Source of the DNA: Orthosia cruda
Lineage: Eukaryota; Arthropoda; Insecta; Lepidoptera; Noctuidae
Length of the DNA: 64,000 nucleotides
Direction: 5' to 3'
NCBI GenBank assembly: GCA_964057195.1
Contig: OZ059855.1
Coordinates: 17,721,126-17,785,125, forward strand
The notes under the pieces were generated by a model. It was given only the letters and a program-made list of their open reading frames with translations. It was not told where the DNA came from and made no database searches. Made by a program: the position numbers and the translations under genes. Of this stretch, positions 21,201 to 28,976 are shown piece after piece. Each line of letters starts with the position of its first letter. The first letter of the stretch is position 1.

Positions 21201-22617
21201 GAACTACTTACTTGAGTTATTAAAAAATCAAACAACGATTGTGGAGCTTGAGAATCAAGTATTGAAACAAACTGAAGACAATATTCAGCGTCAATTCAAC
21301 TCCATTGATAACTTTATCAATCAGACCAATAAAAATATAGCATCCATCGAAACGGAAATGGAAATACTTTCGGCTACTACCTACCTCAACTCTGCTTCGT
21401 TAACGACGTACCTATTGATCAACAGCTTGAGGACGTTCCAGGAGATGCTGTTTAATACTCTAACTAACGTCTACCAAGGTCATGTAGATGTCCATCTGAT
21501 AAGTCCGGTGCGTCTGATTCAAAAATTAACGGAAATATCCGGAAGCCTTCCGAAATCTTTATCGCTACCAGTTGAGAACTACAAAGAAAACATTAAAGAT
21601 ATCTACAAGCTGATCAATGTGAAAGCACGAGTTACTGAAAATTACTTTCTTTTCGAAGCACATATTCCACTTGTAGCTAACGAAGATTTCGTAATATACC
21701 AAGCGATACCTTTACCGGTTAACAATGCTAAGGAAACTACATATGTGCAGTTATCAAACGAGTACATCGCTGTCAACTTCAAGAAGAACATTTACGTGTC
21801 TATGTCCAAAGATGACTTGAAACACTGCATGCAACAAAAATCGCAGAATTTCTTATGCAAGAAAAACCTGCCATCATTTGACCTACACAGCAAAAACGCT
21901 CCTTGTGAGGCAAAACTGCTATCGCATCAAAACAATGAACCTTGTGACGTCGAACGCGCGTCATGCAAAGACACTTGGATAGAGTTACAAACTCAAAACA
22001 GCTGGCTGGCGATTTGCTGCGAAACGTGTGCATTACGAATCATATGTAGCAACGACGTCACATCACAAACCATTGCATTATCGAACATAGTGACATTATC
22101 TCAGGGATGCGTACTGCAATCCAACGACTTAACCATCTACGCTCAACGCCGATACAGCAGTCATATGAAGATGGATTATGAGTTTACAGCTCCAACATTT
22201 GATACATCTATTAACAAGATAGTGAACTTAACATATCGCTATGCTCCAAATATCCTTCAGTCAAAGGCTACGGATCAGGAAATTGTAACAATTGATCAGA
22301 AAATTGCAACTCAACGGCAAAATGAAGCTTCACTACCAACACTAACAAGTCACGACATTCATCAATATGCCATAAGTTACTCTTTGCTGGCGATCGCCAT
22401 CATAGTCGTACTTGTCGTGGTTGGGAGAAATCGTTGTCCACACTATTGCACACACAACGCTAAGAACAAAACTTCGAGTCAACCTGAAGATATTGAACTT
22501 CAAGTTTTCCGCAAAACAGAGTGCCAGCAGCATGAAACCGTCGCAGCACAAACAACAAAGGACTTGCGGCGGGAGCCTCAACCTGGGAACAGGAACATCG
22601 CCTTTCTATTTGATTGA
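15202..22617 (+). CDS. BEL/Pao gag-pol-env polyprotein, uninterrupted
   Basis: I place the start at the ATG at 15202 (A at -3, G at +4); the frame is open upstream but has no earlier ATG. The product is 2,471 residues. Gag: DUF1759-like region from residue 210, then three zinc knuckles (first Cys 433; patterns CX2CX3HX4C twice, then CX2CX3HX4H). Protease: active-site-like LLDQGS at 555-560, with DQG instead of the classical D(S/T)G, a variant I know from this superfamily. Reverse transcriptase: YVDDV at 953-957. RNase H: FCDAS with Asp 1129. Integrase: an HHCC zinc module, then Asp 1506, Asp 1572 and Glu 1625, followed by a DUF5641-like end. The envelope-like part has a hydrophobic segment near 1834-1852, a furin-type RKKR at 1961-1964 followed by a glycine-rich hydrophobic stretch, and a transmembrane anchor near 2390-2413. 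No stop or frameshift is present, but the element lacks its 5' LTR. Confidence 0.93.
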   Translation: MDMLELQSTCFDNIKALCVNYRKDSSSRKSVEYLKKRLSSLENQWQDFEGRHAQLLLELEDKNIAYFKDDIYEKTKEMFLSTKTDITSKLTTLSKQNVKFDLGGTSEDDDSNIQLLLNKQECNFNAIHRVISKIDLITISERWELEDHFATLKSKWEPIDKLHWEIDFQLKGSNEHYYKMFTDIEQQYDELKRKIHAKIWSTVHYQKSTPKIEIPEFSGNYSQWISFKDLFLEAIHKNPMINNAQKMQHLKTKLRGEAERLVQHLTISTENYNSCWDILIQRYDNRRLQFTSFMNNMLNLPIIQHADSYNLKKMHDVITECLNGISNIGIDTSTWDPIIVHIMSQKLDSSTLSDYMKELQDHRELQNLHDFLYFLETQFMAYETMKSAKRANPTATEKSSNWKTFNKQTQMKKHNYNFNKNKTNNYHAIYGKCPFCNGSHVLRQCDKFLQMDFGKRNDTVSKLQLCKNCLFSHGNDECKSTKMCKECNLKHNTLLHNPDNQTITSATRKNNVEKRPSSQQPTSNHLSKDNMEVLLTTVQLRIKSADGIYVTLRALLDQGSQVNLITENAAQILRLPRRGINASVSGIGSVSRECRGKLKLTCQSIHSDYNFETQALIMTKLTNNLPMKTFEKGAWSHLKNLKLADPDFNVSRQIDLLLGADVYSEIILGGVLKGNNSSPVAQQTQIGWILCGKMKQTFNCHVTVVNLEDLTKFWENEEIQKTKDIPKNDQCEQFYNETVRRSFDGKYIVKMPLVPDYKEKLGKSRTIAVSQFLQLEKRLEKNEKLSSMYKKFMEEYADLGHMKLAPQIPTDVYFLPHHGVLRENSTTTKLRVVFNASQKTTTGVSLNNVMEKGANLQKDIQALILKWRTYKYAFTADIEKMYRCIWISKEQQHLQRIVWRDSRDQHLRDYQLCTVTYGTKCAPWLAMRTLKQLAIDDGHKHPAAAKTLIEECYVDDVISGHNNLTEAKKLQNSLIQLLKGGGMNLRKWTANDRAILEDLRKDQISTQTMFDFKGEESSKTLGLGWNPNSDNFHFNWPVENSKQLTKRSLLSAISRFYDPLGWLSPVTVKAKLLFQKVWMSKLSWDDIVPSNIESEWLNLKTELPFINKITINRWIGDTQQCVELLGFCDASVKAYACVIYSKVFNEHGQPIVTLLAARTRVAPLTQKTTLPRLELCGAQLLADLMEKTKETFCGYNISTRAWSDSQVVLAWIQGETSRWETYVANRVTKIKNVIPAAQWHYVKSEQNPADCASRGLLPSKLVNFNLWWQGPEFLTKQDPPADMPCTFQTNFGGLNHAKITQENIDHNIIINLLSKCSSLTQANRVIAWILRFITNVRNRTKSETTYLTTSELSAARISIIIQAQRLQFNSEYKQIVNNETVSKKSAICKLNPYVNKAGIICVGGRLKHSRLTGDMKNPIIVPHKGRFTQLLIEQAHSATLHGGARLTLTYIRQRYWIVGGNRAVKNQLRRCVRCHRFNKTDSYQLMGDLPPQRITPCRPFTHTGVDFTGHVDVKHNKGRGVKTSKGYIAIFICMATKAVHIELVSDLSTETFMAAFQRLCARRGTPKHMYSDCGTNFIGAAKVLRQEFEEFKQLLKPDVFNELAKLEVEWHFNAPAWPTAGGLWEAAVKSMKHHLRRVLGDQKLTYEEFITILAKIEACMNSRPLCPLTEDPEEFYNCLTPGHFLTGSPILSMPLSDYSDVKNIDLRRRWQLTEHMFQQYWKSWSNDYLTTLQTRSKWNKPSRNVKEGDVVLVKENNLPPGKWALGRILETHPGSDGYVRVTTVKTQAGIIKRPITKLSPLPLNSETEETKENEMKNKPPQKSKNERRKKSKNLISTLLITMLSLFTFVTGSYTATDGTRGAPAATAQITSLERERPIYYDTVGKMQVVHDEWILMMYYNLTNYWDGTRRTQTYFENIHNLCQKTNLQHCRSTMEQLNHELELLNYYNSILINPHKHLSNRKKRGLVDGVGYIANSLFGILDQQFAKKYQNDIQSLQTNENYLLELLKNQTTIVELENQVLKQTEDNIQRQFNSIDNFINQTNKNIASIETEMEILSATTYLNSASLTTYLLINSLRTFQEMLFNTLTNVYQGHVDVHLISPVRLIQKLTEISGSLPKSLSLPVENYKENIKDIYKLINVKARVTENYFLFEAHIPLVANEDFVIYQAIPLPVNNAKETTYVQLSNEYIAVNFKKNIYVSMSKDDLKHCMQQKSQNFLCKKNLPSFDLHSKNAPCEAKLLSHQNNEPCDVERASCKDTWIELQTQNSWLAICCETCALRIICSNDVTSQTIALSNIVTLSQGCVLQSNDLTIYAQRRYSSHMKMDYEFTAPTFDTSINKIVNLTYRYAPNILQSKATDQEIVTIDQKIATQRQNEASLPTLTSHDIHQYAISYSLLAIAIIVVLVVVGRNRCPHYCTHNAKNKTSSQPEDIELQVFRKTECQQHETVAAQTTKDLRREPQPGNRNIAFLFD

Positions 22618-22763
22618 TTAATTACTTAACTAACTTTGTGATGACTTTTCCTTTCTCTTCTCGTTGGTTTCTTCTTTTTGGGTTGCCAAGATGTACAGTC
22701 TAAAACTGTACATATTTTGCTGACGCGGTGCCGTGCACCACACGTGCGTCATTCCAATAATAT

Positions 22764-22771
22764 TATAAATA
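22764..22771 (+). promoter_or_regulatory. TATA box in the 3' LTR
   Basis: TATAAATA about 110 bp before the AATAAA signal; consistent with the U3 promoter of the LTR. Confidence 0.55.
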
Positions 22772-22874
22772 CACATGAAACACTTTAAATCAATGAGTAC
22801 GATAACTGCTACGCGGTGACTAACATTAGAGAAAGGAATCGTCAACAGTATTACTTGTAAACACAAAAATACGT

Positions 22875-22880
22875 AATAAA
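22875..22880 (+). terminator. Polyadenylation signal in the 3' LTR
   Basis: AATAAA, followed by TA- and CTT-rich sequence, in the expected R/U5 position. Confidence 0.55.
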
Positions 22881-22959
22881 TCTAACGAAAACTGAGTGAT
22901 CTTTTCTCTTCGTGCTTCAACCTCAACAACAACAACTCTGCAAGTGTACGAATCGTACA

Positions 22960-23213
22960 AAAGTAATGAAAATAAGTTAGTTATTATATATATATATTTA
23001 TTTAGGTATGTATCATATAATATATGTATGTATATGTATTTTAAGCAATTAAAAATTATATTTTGTTGTTAAATTGTTGCCACGATTCAAACAATGCACC
23101 TGCCATGTTTTCTCTTCACCACCCTTGGTTGACTGGTAGAGAATGCCTAAGGCATTAAGTCCGCCATTATACCTTTGTGCATGAAGTTTAAATAAATAAA
23201 TAAACGGGACAAT
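22960..23213 (+). mobile_element. CR1/Daphne-like LINE 3' UTR, downstream part of the interrupted copy
   Basis: This completes the LINE cut at 13835. It holds TATGTAT-rich sequence, TTTTCTCTTCACCACCCTTG, GGTAGAGAATGCC, AAGTCCGCCATT and a terminal TTTAAATAAATAAATAAA. The same 3' UTR occurs at 43625-43745. The first 20 bases are the reverse complement of 13784-13803; together with 13784-13835 they rebuild an AT-rich palindrome. Confidence 0.8.
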
Positions 23214-23695
23214 CGGCACCTCCTATATGAGCATCAACTCCAACCTGCGCTCCTGAAGAGTCGTAAGAGCTTCTTGAGACATACGACCTCCTCGAAAGCC
23301 AGCATAACTGACGAATGATGTGAATAATGGAAACATACACACCCTACTCCTCCACACTTCATCACTCCGGCAGAGCATTTGCCCCTGGAAACGAACTGCA
23401 GTGGCCAATTTGGAAAGCCCTACACCGATTGCGGACCCAAGTTGGCCGCTGTAGAAACAACCTGGCCAAATGGAGTATTCTAGACCCATCCAAAACACCG
23501 TGCCAGTGTGGGGCCCTTGCAAGATATGGCCCACCTCCTTGTCTGCCCTTCATGCCCGACCACCTGCACCTTACGGTATTTGAACGTAGCGAATGACAGA
23601 GCTGTCCGAGTAGCTACATATTGGTCAGACAAAAATTGAATGGTTGAGTTGAGACTATAGTTTGAGTTAATCGACACGAAAGAAGAAGAAGAAGA
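23214..23695 (+). pseudogene. Jockey-like LINE ORF2 C-terminal fragment
   Basis: The plus-strand frames give LLYEHQLQ, KSRKSFLRHTTS, then ALHRLRTQVGRCRNNLAKW, PCQCGAL and, after one frameshift near 23515, QDMAHLLVCPSCP and VRVATYW with a stop at 23637. The LxRLRTxVGRC and CxCG...HLLxCP words mark the end of ORF2 in Jockey-group LINEs. It directly abuts the tail of the preceding LINE. Confidence 0.75.
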
Positions 23696-24488
23696 TTAAC
23701 ATCGTAATAATACCATGTTTTAAAACATTCGTCTTGCTTTAGGTGTTCATAGTTCATCGATATCTATTCTCGCTTATCATCTATTGCACATCATGTATCC
23801 AACTTTTCATGGACTATTGATCATTCGTTTCTTGTAAGCCATTAACTCATCATCGATGACTCACATCTATTTACATTCTTCTGCATTCCTTATCGAATTT
23901 TCCTGAGTATGGCCTTCGCTAACCTTTGTTCAAACTAGAATTACTGAACAATTCGCTTCTTGCCAGCTCCTAACAAGCTCTCACAAATAATGTACAAAAG
24001 TTTTGTAGGTTGTAATGTAAATAGATTTTCCTTATCTTCCAGTATTTGAGTGTGAAGTGTGTGGAATGTAGGTGTATTATCTAAATGAAATTGTCAAATG
24101 GAAATTGGGTATACGCTAAGAGGCATGTATTACGTGAGAATAACTGGTGGAAATTATTAGGGAGATAGCTATAATACCGGTACCCCAATGGAGACATCAT
24201 GCTTTGAGCGAATAACAAAAAGGTATGAGAGTGGTGGCGGTCGGGCGTTTTGGGGGACTGTATTTATGTATAGCTTTGACGTTCTAAAATTCCTGATTCT
24301 TAGGCTAATTTGAATAAATGACTTTTAACTTTGATTTTTTAATTGATGGAAATGATGAACAAGAGGCGGCATAATGTCCCATTTTTAAATCTTTCATTTA
24401 TATCTGGCACTATTTGAGAACAGAAGGTTTAAATGGAATTACAGATTTGTTAGCTCGTGGATAAAATGAGTGGACTGTATTTTTAGGC
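23696..24488. other. Unassigned AT-rich sequence
   Basis: No feature supported. Confidence 0.45.
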
Positions 24489-24917
24489 GAAATGGTTTAA
24501 TGCCGTTATACGTTAACGGTTTTATTCCGAAGTCCGTCGTTGGTCGACCTCTTGACGCTTTCTTCTCCTCTGGGCGTGTGCGGGTGCTCGGCGAAGTCTC
24601 CTGAGCAAGATGTTGACTCCTGCTGGAACTGCCGCTGCTGTAAACCGCAACTGTAGACGCTGCTTCGAGGTAGTTGAAATTTTCCGTAGACCGTTGAATT
24701 TAAAATAAACGGCGAGATCCTTGAAGGACCAATGTTAGATTTGAATTGAAAGGTGTCGACTGTCGCGGTGGAGTCCGTGATAGCGAATGTTCGCCGAGCC
24801 GCGCCGCGTCGCCGCCGCGCTGCGCACACACACCGATGCCGTGTGAGTCACGCAGATGTGTGTGTAGCGTAGACGGCACGCTCCGGCCGCCCGAAGTGTT
24901 GGGTAAAATTCCCAACA
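24489..24917 (-). mobile_element. Possible LTR plus leader of an LTR retrotransposon
   Basis: Read on the minus strand, 24917-24733 begins TGTTGGG and ends TCTAACA, giving TG...CA termini. The next bases, TTGGTCCTTCAAGGATC, resemble a BEL-type primer-binding site. The tract is unusually GC- and CpG-rich for the window (CGCCGCGTCGCCGCCGCG at about 24795). No second LTR or pol sequence was found, so it may be the 5' end of a truncated element, or not an LTR at all. The open minus-strand frame across it has no recognisable domain. Confidence 0.4.
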
Positions 24918-25040
24918 GATTGTTTTCTTCTGTGTTCGTTTAATGTTTAAAGAACTACAAACTAAATTATTATTTTATGCTTGTTACAGGTAAATGCCGT
25001 GTTCTACAGGCAACACCAACCCACAAATGTACCAAGTAAG

Positions 25041-25110
25041 ACACTACACACAAAAACTCACGGCCTTTGAAAAAAGGTTTCAAAGGCCGTGAGTTTTTTG
25101 TGTGTAGTGT
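25041..25110. repeat. Long hairpin (32-bp arms)
   Basis: 25041-25072 and 25078-25110 are complementary except for one extra T; the loop is five bases. The stem includes ACTCACGGCCTTTGAAA. It could be a foldback remnant or a hairpin RNA source. Confidence 0.7.
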
Positions 25111-26522
25111 AAAAATAAACAAACTCATATTTAGTGAATGAAAGAGCGAATGAAAAATAAATTGTAAAATATTGCGAGAATCGTTGAGCGTGTAAAATCA
25201 TTCACTGTACAAATCATTCATCGTTCATTTAGCACAGGATGGATGCTTCTGAATATACTTAAAATGGCTAAAAATATATTAATTTGCAGACAGTTAACGA
25301 TCTTTTTAGATAGGCATAATATGTATTCAGGAATTTTTATTAAGACCTGAAAATATAGATCAGTCGCTGCGGACAGAAAGATAGTTTGGGAAAAGCGGGT
25401 GGATGACTGGACGGAACTATTTTACAACAAACTAGGAGCATTCGTTTAACAATCGAAATTATTTTAACAATGCTTAAAATCACCATTCTTCTATGGTGAC
25501 TAATAAGTTTGGCTAATTTTGATCTAGTACTTGTCATTTACGGATTGAAAATAACTTTGACAGCGAGCTGAGCATTATAACTAGTTCCAAGTAAGTAATC
25601 TTGCATTTCAAATAATATAATATTAAATACGCTATAAGAAATTACAATGCTTTAAAGTTAGTTTAATTCAAATTTGCGTGCGGTGCCATGAGTGCGTGCG
25701 CTTATAATACACACGTGTTGCTCGGATGACGACTGCCGCGTCACTTTTTTACAAATTAAAGCTGTATAATTAATTACAAGCGCACACACAAATGGCGCCG
25801 CGCGCAAACATTAGTTGAACTATGTATACTAGGTCCGATACCTTACTATCTATTAATTTCTAGATAGGATCTTGCTGTATACCTCCAGTTCTTTACACAG
25901 AAAACCTGTCAATATTTTCTCTCTTTCCAGTTACTGCCTGTCACCTATCTCCTTAGACATTCTTTTCTCCACGATAACTCTTACTAACACTCAAAATGTC
26001 CCACCATTATCCCTTCAAATCATAACAATAGCGTGTTAAGTTGAAACACAGAACCTCCCTAAGTAGCGACTTGTTATCCTACTGATTGCGATTAGGTCCG
26101 TGTTCCGGAGTAGACTCCATTAGACTTATTGGCTTACTGGCAAGTCGCCATCACTTACCGAGAGAATTTTCTGGACAATCCGAAATGTTCTATCCGTTTA
26201 CTAGGAAAAAAGCAGTAATGGGGCAGGAAAATTGCTTTTCAAGGAAAATTACAGTAAGCTTATGTACCTAATTGGTTTGTTCTTTAATGCTGGCTTTTTT
26301 TCCGAGGTCAAGGTAAAATGTTTTGGTTTAACTGTTGTTAGTCGTAATCAAATCAAAATAAATAAGCAAATCAATCAAATAAATGATAGAAAACCTAAAT
26401 ACAAAATCCATCAAATCCTTTTTTTGTTTACGGGCTGGGAACCTTCAAAAGACGCCTGGAATTTTGGGGAAAAGGCCAAGGAGTGTGGGATTTTTATCTC
26501 ACTAAAACCACCCCGTTGATCA
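25111..26522. other. Unassigned sequence
   Basis: 25680-25810 is CpG-richer and contains GCGCGC words, but no promoter or coding frame can be defended. Nothing else is seen. Confidence 0.45.
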
Positions 26523-26900
26523 TCATCAGCACGTAGAAGGGGTCCCGTGACCTCTCAAAATACCACCCTGGAACCCCGTTAGGGACCAAATAAGTGCCTC
26601 CCCTGAGCCTCGCTGTGCACGCCAGCACATGATCACTGTGCCACCGTCTTACCTGGAGCCACATGGTGGGCTGATAGAGTTGTCAATCTGACCACCCATG
26701 ATCCCGAAGTCCCGCCTGCGCCAGCGCCTACAATTCGGCAGGGCGTCGGCGTTTTAAGCGTCGAGGTGGTTGCCTCCACGACGCCTTCTTCTTCGACTGG
26801 GTTCGGCCCTCCCACGATCCGGCTCGACGGCCTCCTTCTATGCCATCACGGTCTCACAGAAAGAGGCCATTTCTCTCCAGTTTTCTGTCTCTGCCAGCAT
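26523..26900. other. GC-rich island, probably part of a LINE
   Basis: About 380 bp stand out from AT-rich surroundings by base composition. Short frames occur on both strands without a domain. By composition it resembles the untranslated or gag part of insect LINEs. Confidence 0.35.
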
Positions 26901-27472
26901 GGCCCTCACAACTGCTGGATAAGACAGGTTTCGCCCAATTCTGAACCAAGACCTGCCGCTCAGCTGTCCATGCAGTGCAATCCTCGAGTGTACCAAAACA
27001 TGTTACAATACAAATAAAAAAATCGAGTGAAATGCCTCAGAAATTTAAAACCGCGCCATATTGGAATCAATTTTAAATTATCTGTTAAAATAATCTTTGA
27101 AATGTGAATTATGAGCCTAATATACCATAATTATGTGCTTAGGAGAGTTGTTTAAACAAGAACATACAATTTTTGTGATCAATTCTAGAAAAAGTAAATT
27201 TTACACACAATTCAATAACGAATCGGTGCATATCGCGCCATCTAGTGATATTTATTTGAACAAAATTTTCTTTGTTAGCGCTGGGATCCCGTGCCGTTGG
27301 CAAACGTTTTGTGAAAAATATCTAGTTTTACGGTAACCGCTAGTTTGCAAACGATGTAGGCAATTCGTAGGAGTATATTCAAACTGAGATATTTTTAGTT
27401 GTAGTTACTGTCACCTATTGTCCCCGGAGGTTTATCGATGCATTTCTCAACTTAGTTACTAGTTGGAGTACC
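26901..27472. other. Unassigned sequence
   Basis: No feature supported. Confidence 0.45.
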
Positions 27473-27780
27473 TCGTTGGTCCAGTGATTGCAAGTGCTAC
27501 TGCTGGGTCATGGTCCTGGGTTCAATAACCGAGTCGGGAAAAGGTTCTTCCATCTGCAATTTTCAATAGTAGCTCGAAGCCTGGATTTGTGCCCGATTGA
27601 TGACATTTGGCTCGCCCCGTTATTCAAGGGACTTAGGTCCGTATTCCGGATGCTCATACTCGACTCAAACTCATTTTTTTCTTTTTTTTTTGGTTTGGGT
27701 TTGCCCAAATCGGTTTGCCAACCGATCACAACTATCGAGTTTGGCATATGGTTCTTCAGCTTGACATAATGTGTACACAA
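27473..27780 (+). mobile_element. tRNA-derived SINE, second family
   Basis: The head CTCGTTGGTCCAGTGATTGC is an A-box-type promoter, and GTCCTGGGTTCAATAACC some 40 bp later is B-box-like. The body has TTTCAATAGTAGCTCG and GGCTCGCCCCGTTATTCAAG. Related fragments lie inverted at 44037 and 44338. The copy is old: both boxes carry changes. Confidence 0.65.
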
Positions 27781-27929
27781 TAGAGCAAGATCCCAGAGGC
27801 CCTATACGTTACTGAATCCCTTCTACACAAAACATGTGGTAGGTATTGAATGAAAATGAAAGTCCAAATTAGCAAGTACGAGTACGTTCCAAGTACATGC
27901 TAACACTACTCAGTTTCACTGATTTTGTG
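27781..27929. other. Unassigned short gap
   Basis: Nothing recognised. Confidence 0.4.
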
Positions 27930-28095
27930 TTTAAAAAGTTTGGTTAAACGTTTGGGGCGTGTAGGATTATGGATTTCAGTATGTTAGTGTCAAAAAAAAC
28001 AATCTAACTAATCACATCTGTCCATTGCCAAATTGAGTTCAGTTGAGCATGAGCATATGGAACACCGACCTTAAACATAACTGGCGAAATATATG
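27930..28095 (+). repeat. Direct repeat, first copy
   Basis: About 165 bp homologous to 28365-28535; shared words include TGGATTTCAG, CTGTCCATT, GAGCATGAGCAT and CTTAAACATAACT. Confidence 0.7.
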
Positions 28096-28364
28096 TGTCC
28101 TATAGGTGCCTCTTACCCTAACCGGGCATACATGCGTTATGTTATGGCTAATCATATATTGATCGATGTGATCGGGGTTGAAAACATTAGGAACACGTTT
28201 TGACAAACAAACAGATAGCTTTCTAAATTAAGCGATCAAAGTGGGATAACTAACGTGCTGTGTTTCGTTTGTGTGCGAGTAGATTTGTTTTAAGTATTCG
28301 CTGTGGTGGACCATGTTTTGAAATTTGATTGAATAAATGGTTGAAATTTGGTATGCATGTAAAA

Positions 28365-28535
28365 TTCTGGTAAAAAAGTTCGGTAACGTTTGGAGCGCGT
28401 AGAATCTTGGATTTCAGCATGTTAATGTCAAAAAAACCATTCGACCAATAACAACTGTCCATTACTAGTTTGAGTTGAGTTGAGCATGAGCATCTGGAAT
28501 ACCGGTCTTAAACATAACTAGTGAAATATTAGTAC
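28365..28535 (+). repeat. Direct repeat, second copy
   Basis: Second copy of the 27930-28095 unit, roughly 80% similar by eye, ending beside the old repeat at 28540. Confidence 0.7.
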
Positions 28536-28539
28536 ATTA

Positions 28540-28945
28540 TGGTGCAAGTGTATAAAGTTGGTGATTACCTCTGAGGCGCCATTGAGACCCGAGCCGTTAG
28601 GTGAGGGTCTTAAGAGAGCCGAGGACGGTGATCATCAATACACACGTGTATCATACGACGTTTTTCAACACACTTGTGAATAAAATAATACAAAAAAATC
28701 ATTTCTAACAGTGAAAACGAGTTGTGAATTTTTTTTCGCAATGGCGGGCAAAATAATCAATTTTCCTATGCGCGCGCATCTAACAATGGTGATAGGCCAT
28801 AGACTAAAAAGAATGAGTTTTCTTTTTTTTGGCTTTTCGCCTTAGATGAAGAACTTTCGCGGATAGCATTTTAGCCACGTATAAAATGGGGAATTTCAAG
28901 TTTTCGTTATTACAAACAAAAACAAAATTTATATTTGAGTGAAAG

Positions 28946-28958
<13 letters not shown>
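28540..28958 (-). repeat. Old interspersed repeat, right part of a split copy
   Basis: Homologous to the reverse complement of 55255-55650: GTGATTACC, GGTCTTAAGAGAGCCGAGGA, ACACGTGTATCATACGACG and ATGCGCGCGCAT are shared. The remainder continues at 31688 after a LINE insertion. No coding capacity seen. Confidence 0.75.

Positions 28959-28976
<18 letters not shown>

Larger units (their letters stand above)
13836..22959 (+). mobile_element. Rearranged BEL/Pao LTR retrotransposon with envelope-like module
   Basis: From left to right: an inverted copy of the integrase-envelope region (13836-14916), a few bases matching the LTR 3' end (CGTACA, 14914-14919), the primer-binding site, a 5' leader, one long gag-pol-env frame and the only LTR (22692-22959). 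The sequence AAAGTA stands directly before 13836 and directly after 22959. The 5' LTR, and with it the U3 promoter, is absent, so the element should not be self-transcribing despite its intact frame. It sits in the 3' UTR of a CR1/Daphne-like LINE in the same orientation. Confidence 0.9.
22692..22959 (+). mobile_element. 3' LTR of the BEL/Pao element
   Basis: The LTR begins TGTAC and ends GTACA, an inverted terminal match, and its end CGTACA recurs just before the primer-binding site at 14914-14919. It holds a TATA box (TATAAATA, 22764-22771) and a polyadenylation signal (AATAAA, 22875-22880), in the right order for U3-R-U5. The right edge is firm. The left edge is less so: no clear polypurine tract precedes it, and with no 5' LTR to compare, an earlier start at 22637 is possible. 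Transcription from it would run outward into 23 kb. Confidence 0.75.

Noticed and set aside
13836..22959. Classical autointegration as the source of the inverted block
   Set aside because: Autointegration joins the outer LTR ends to internal DNA. Here the joined point is the inner U5/PBS border and the segment is duplicated, which fits template switching better.
24506..24829. A 107-codon arginine-rich minus-strand protein
   Set aside because: The arginine run reflects the CpG-rich possible LTR; the frame has no domain and crosses the proposed primer site.
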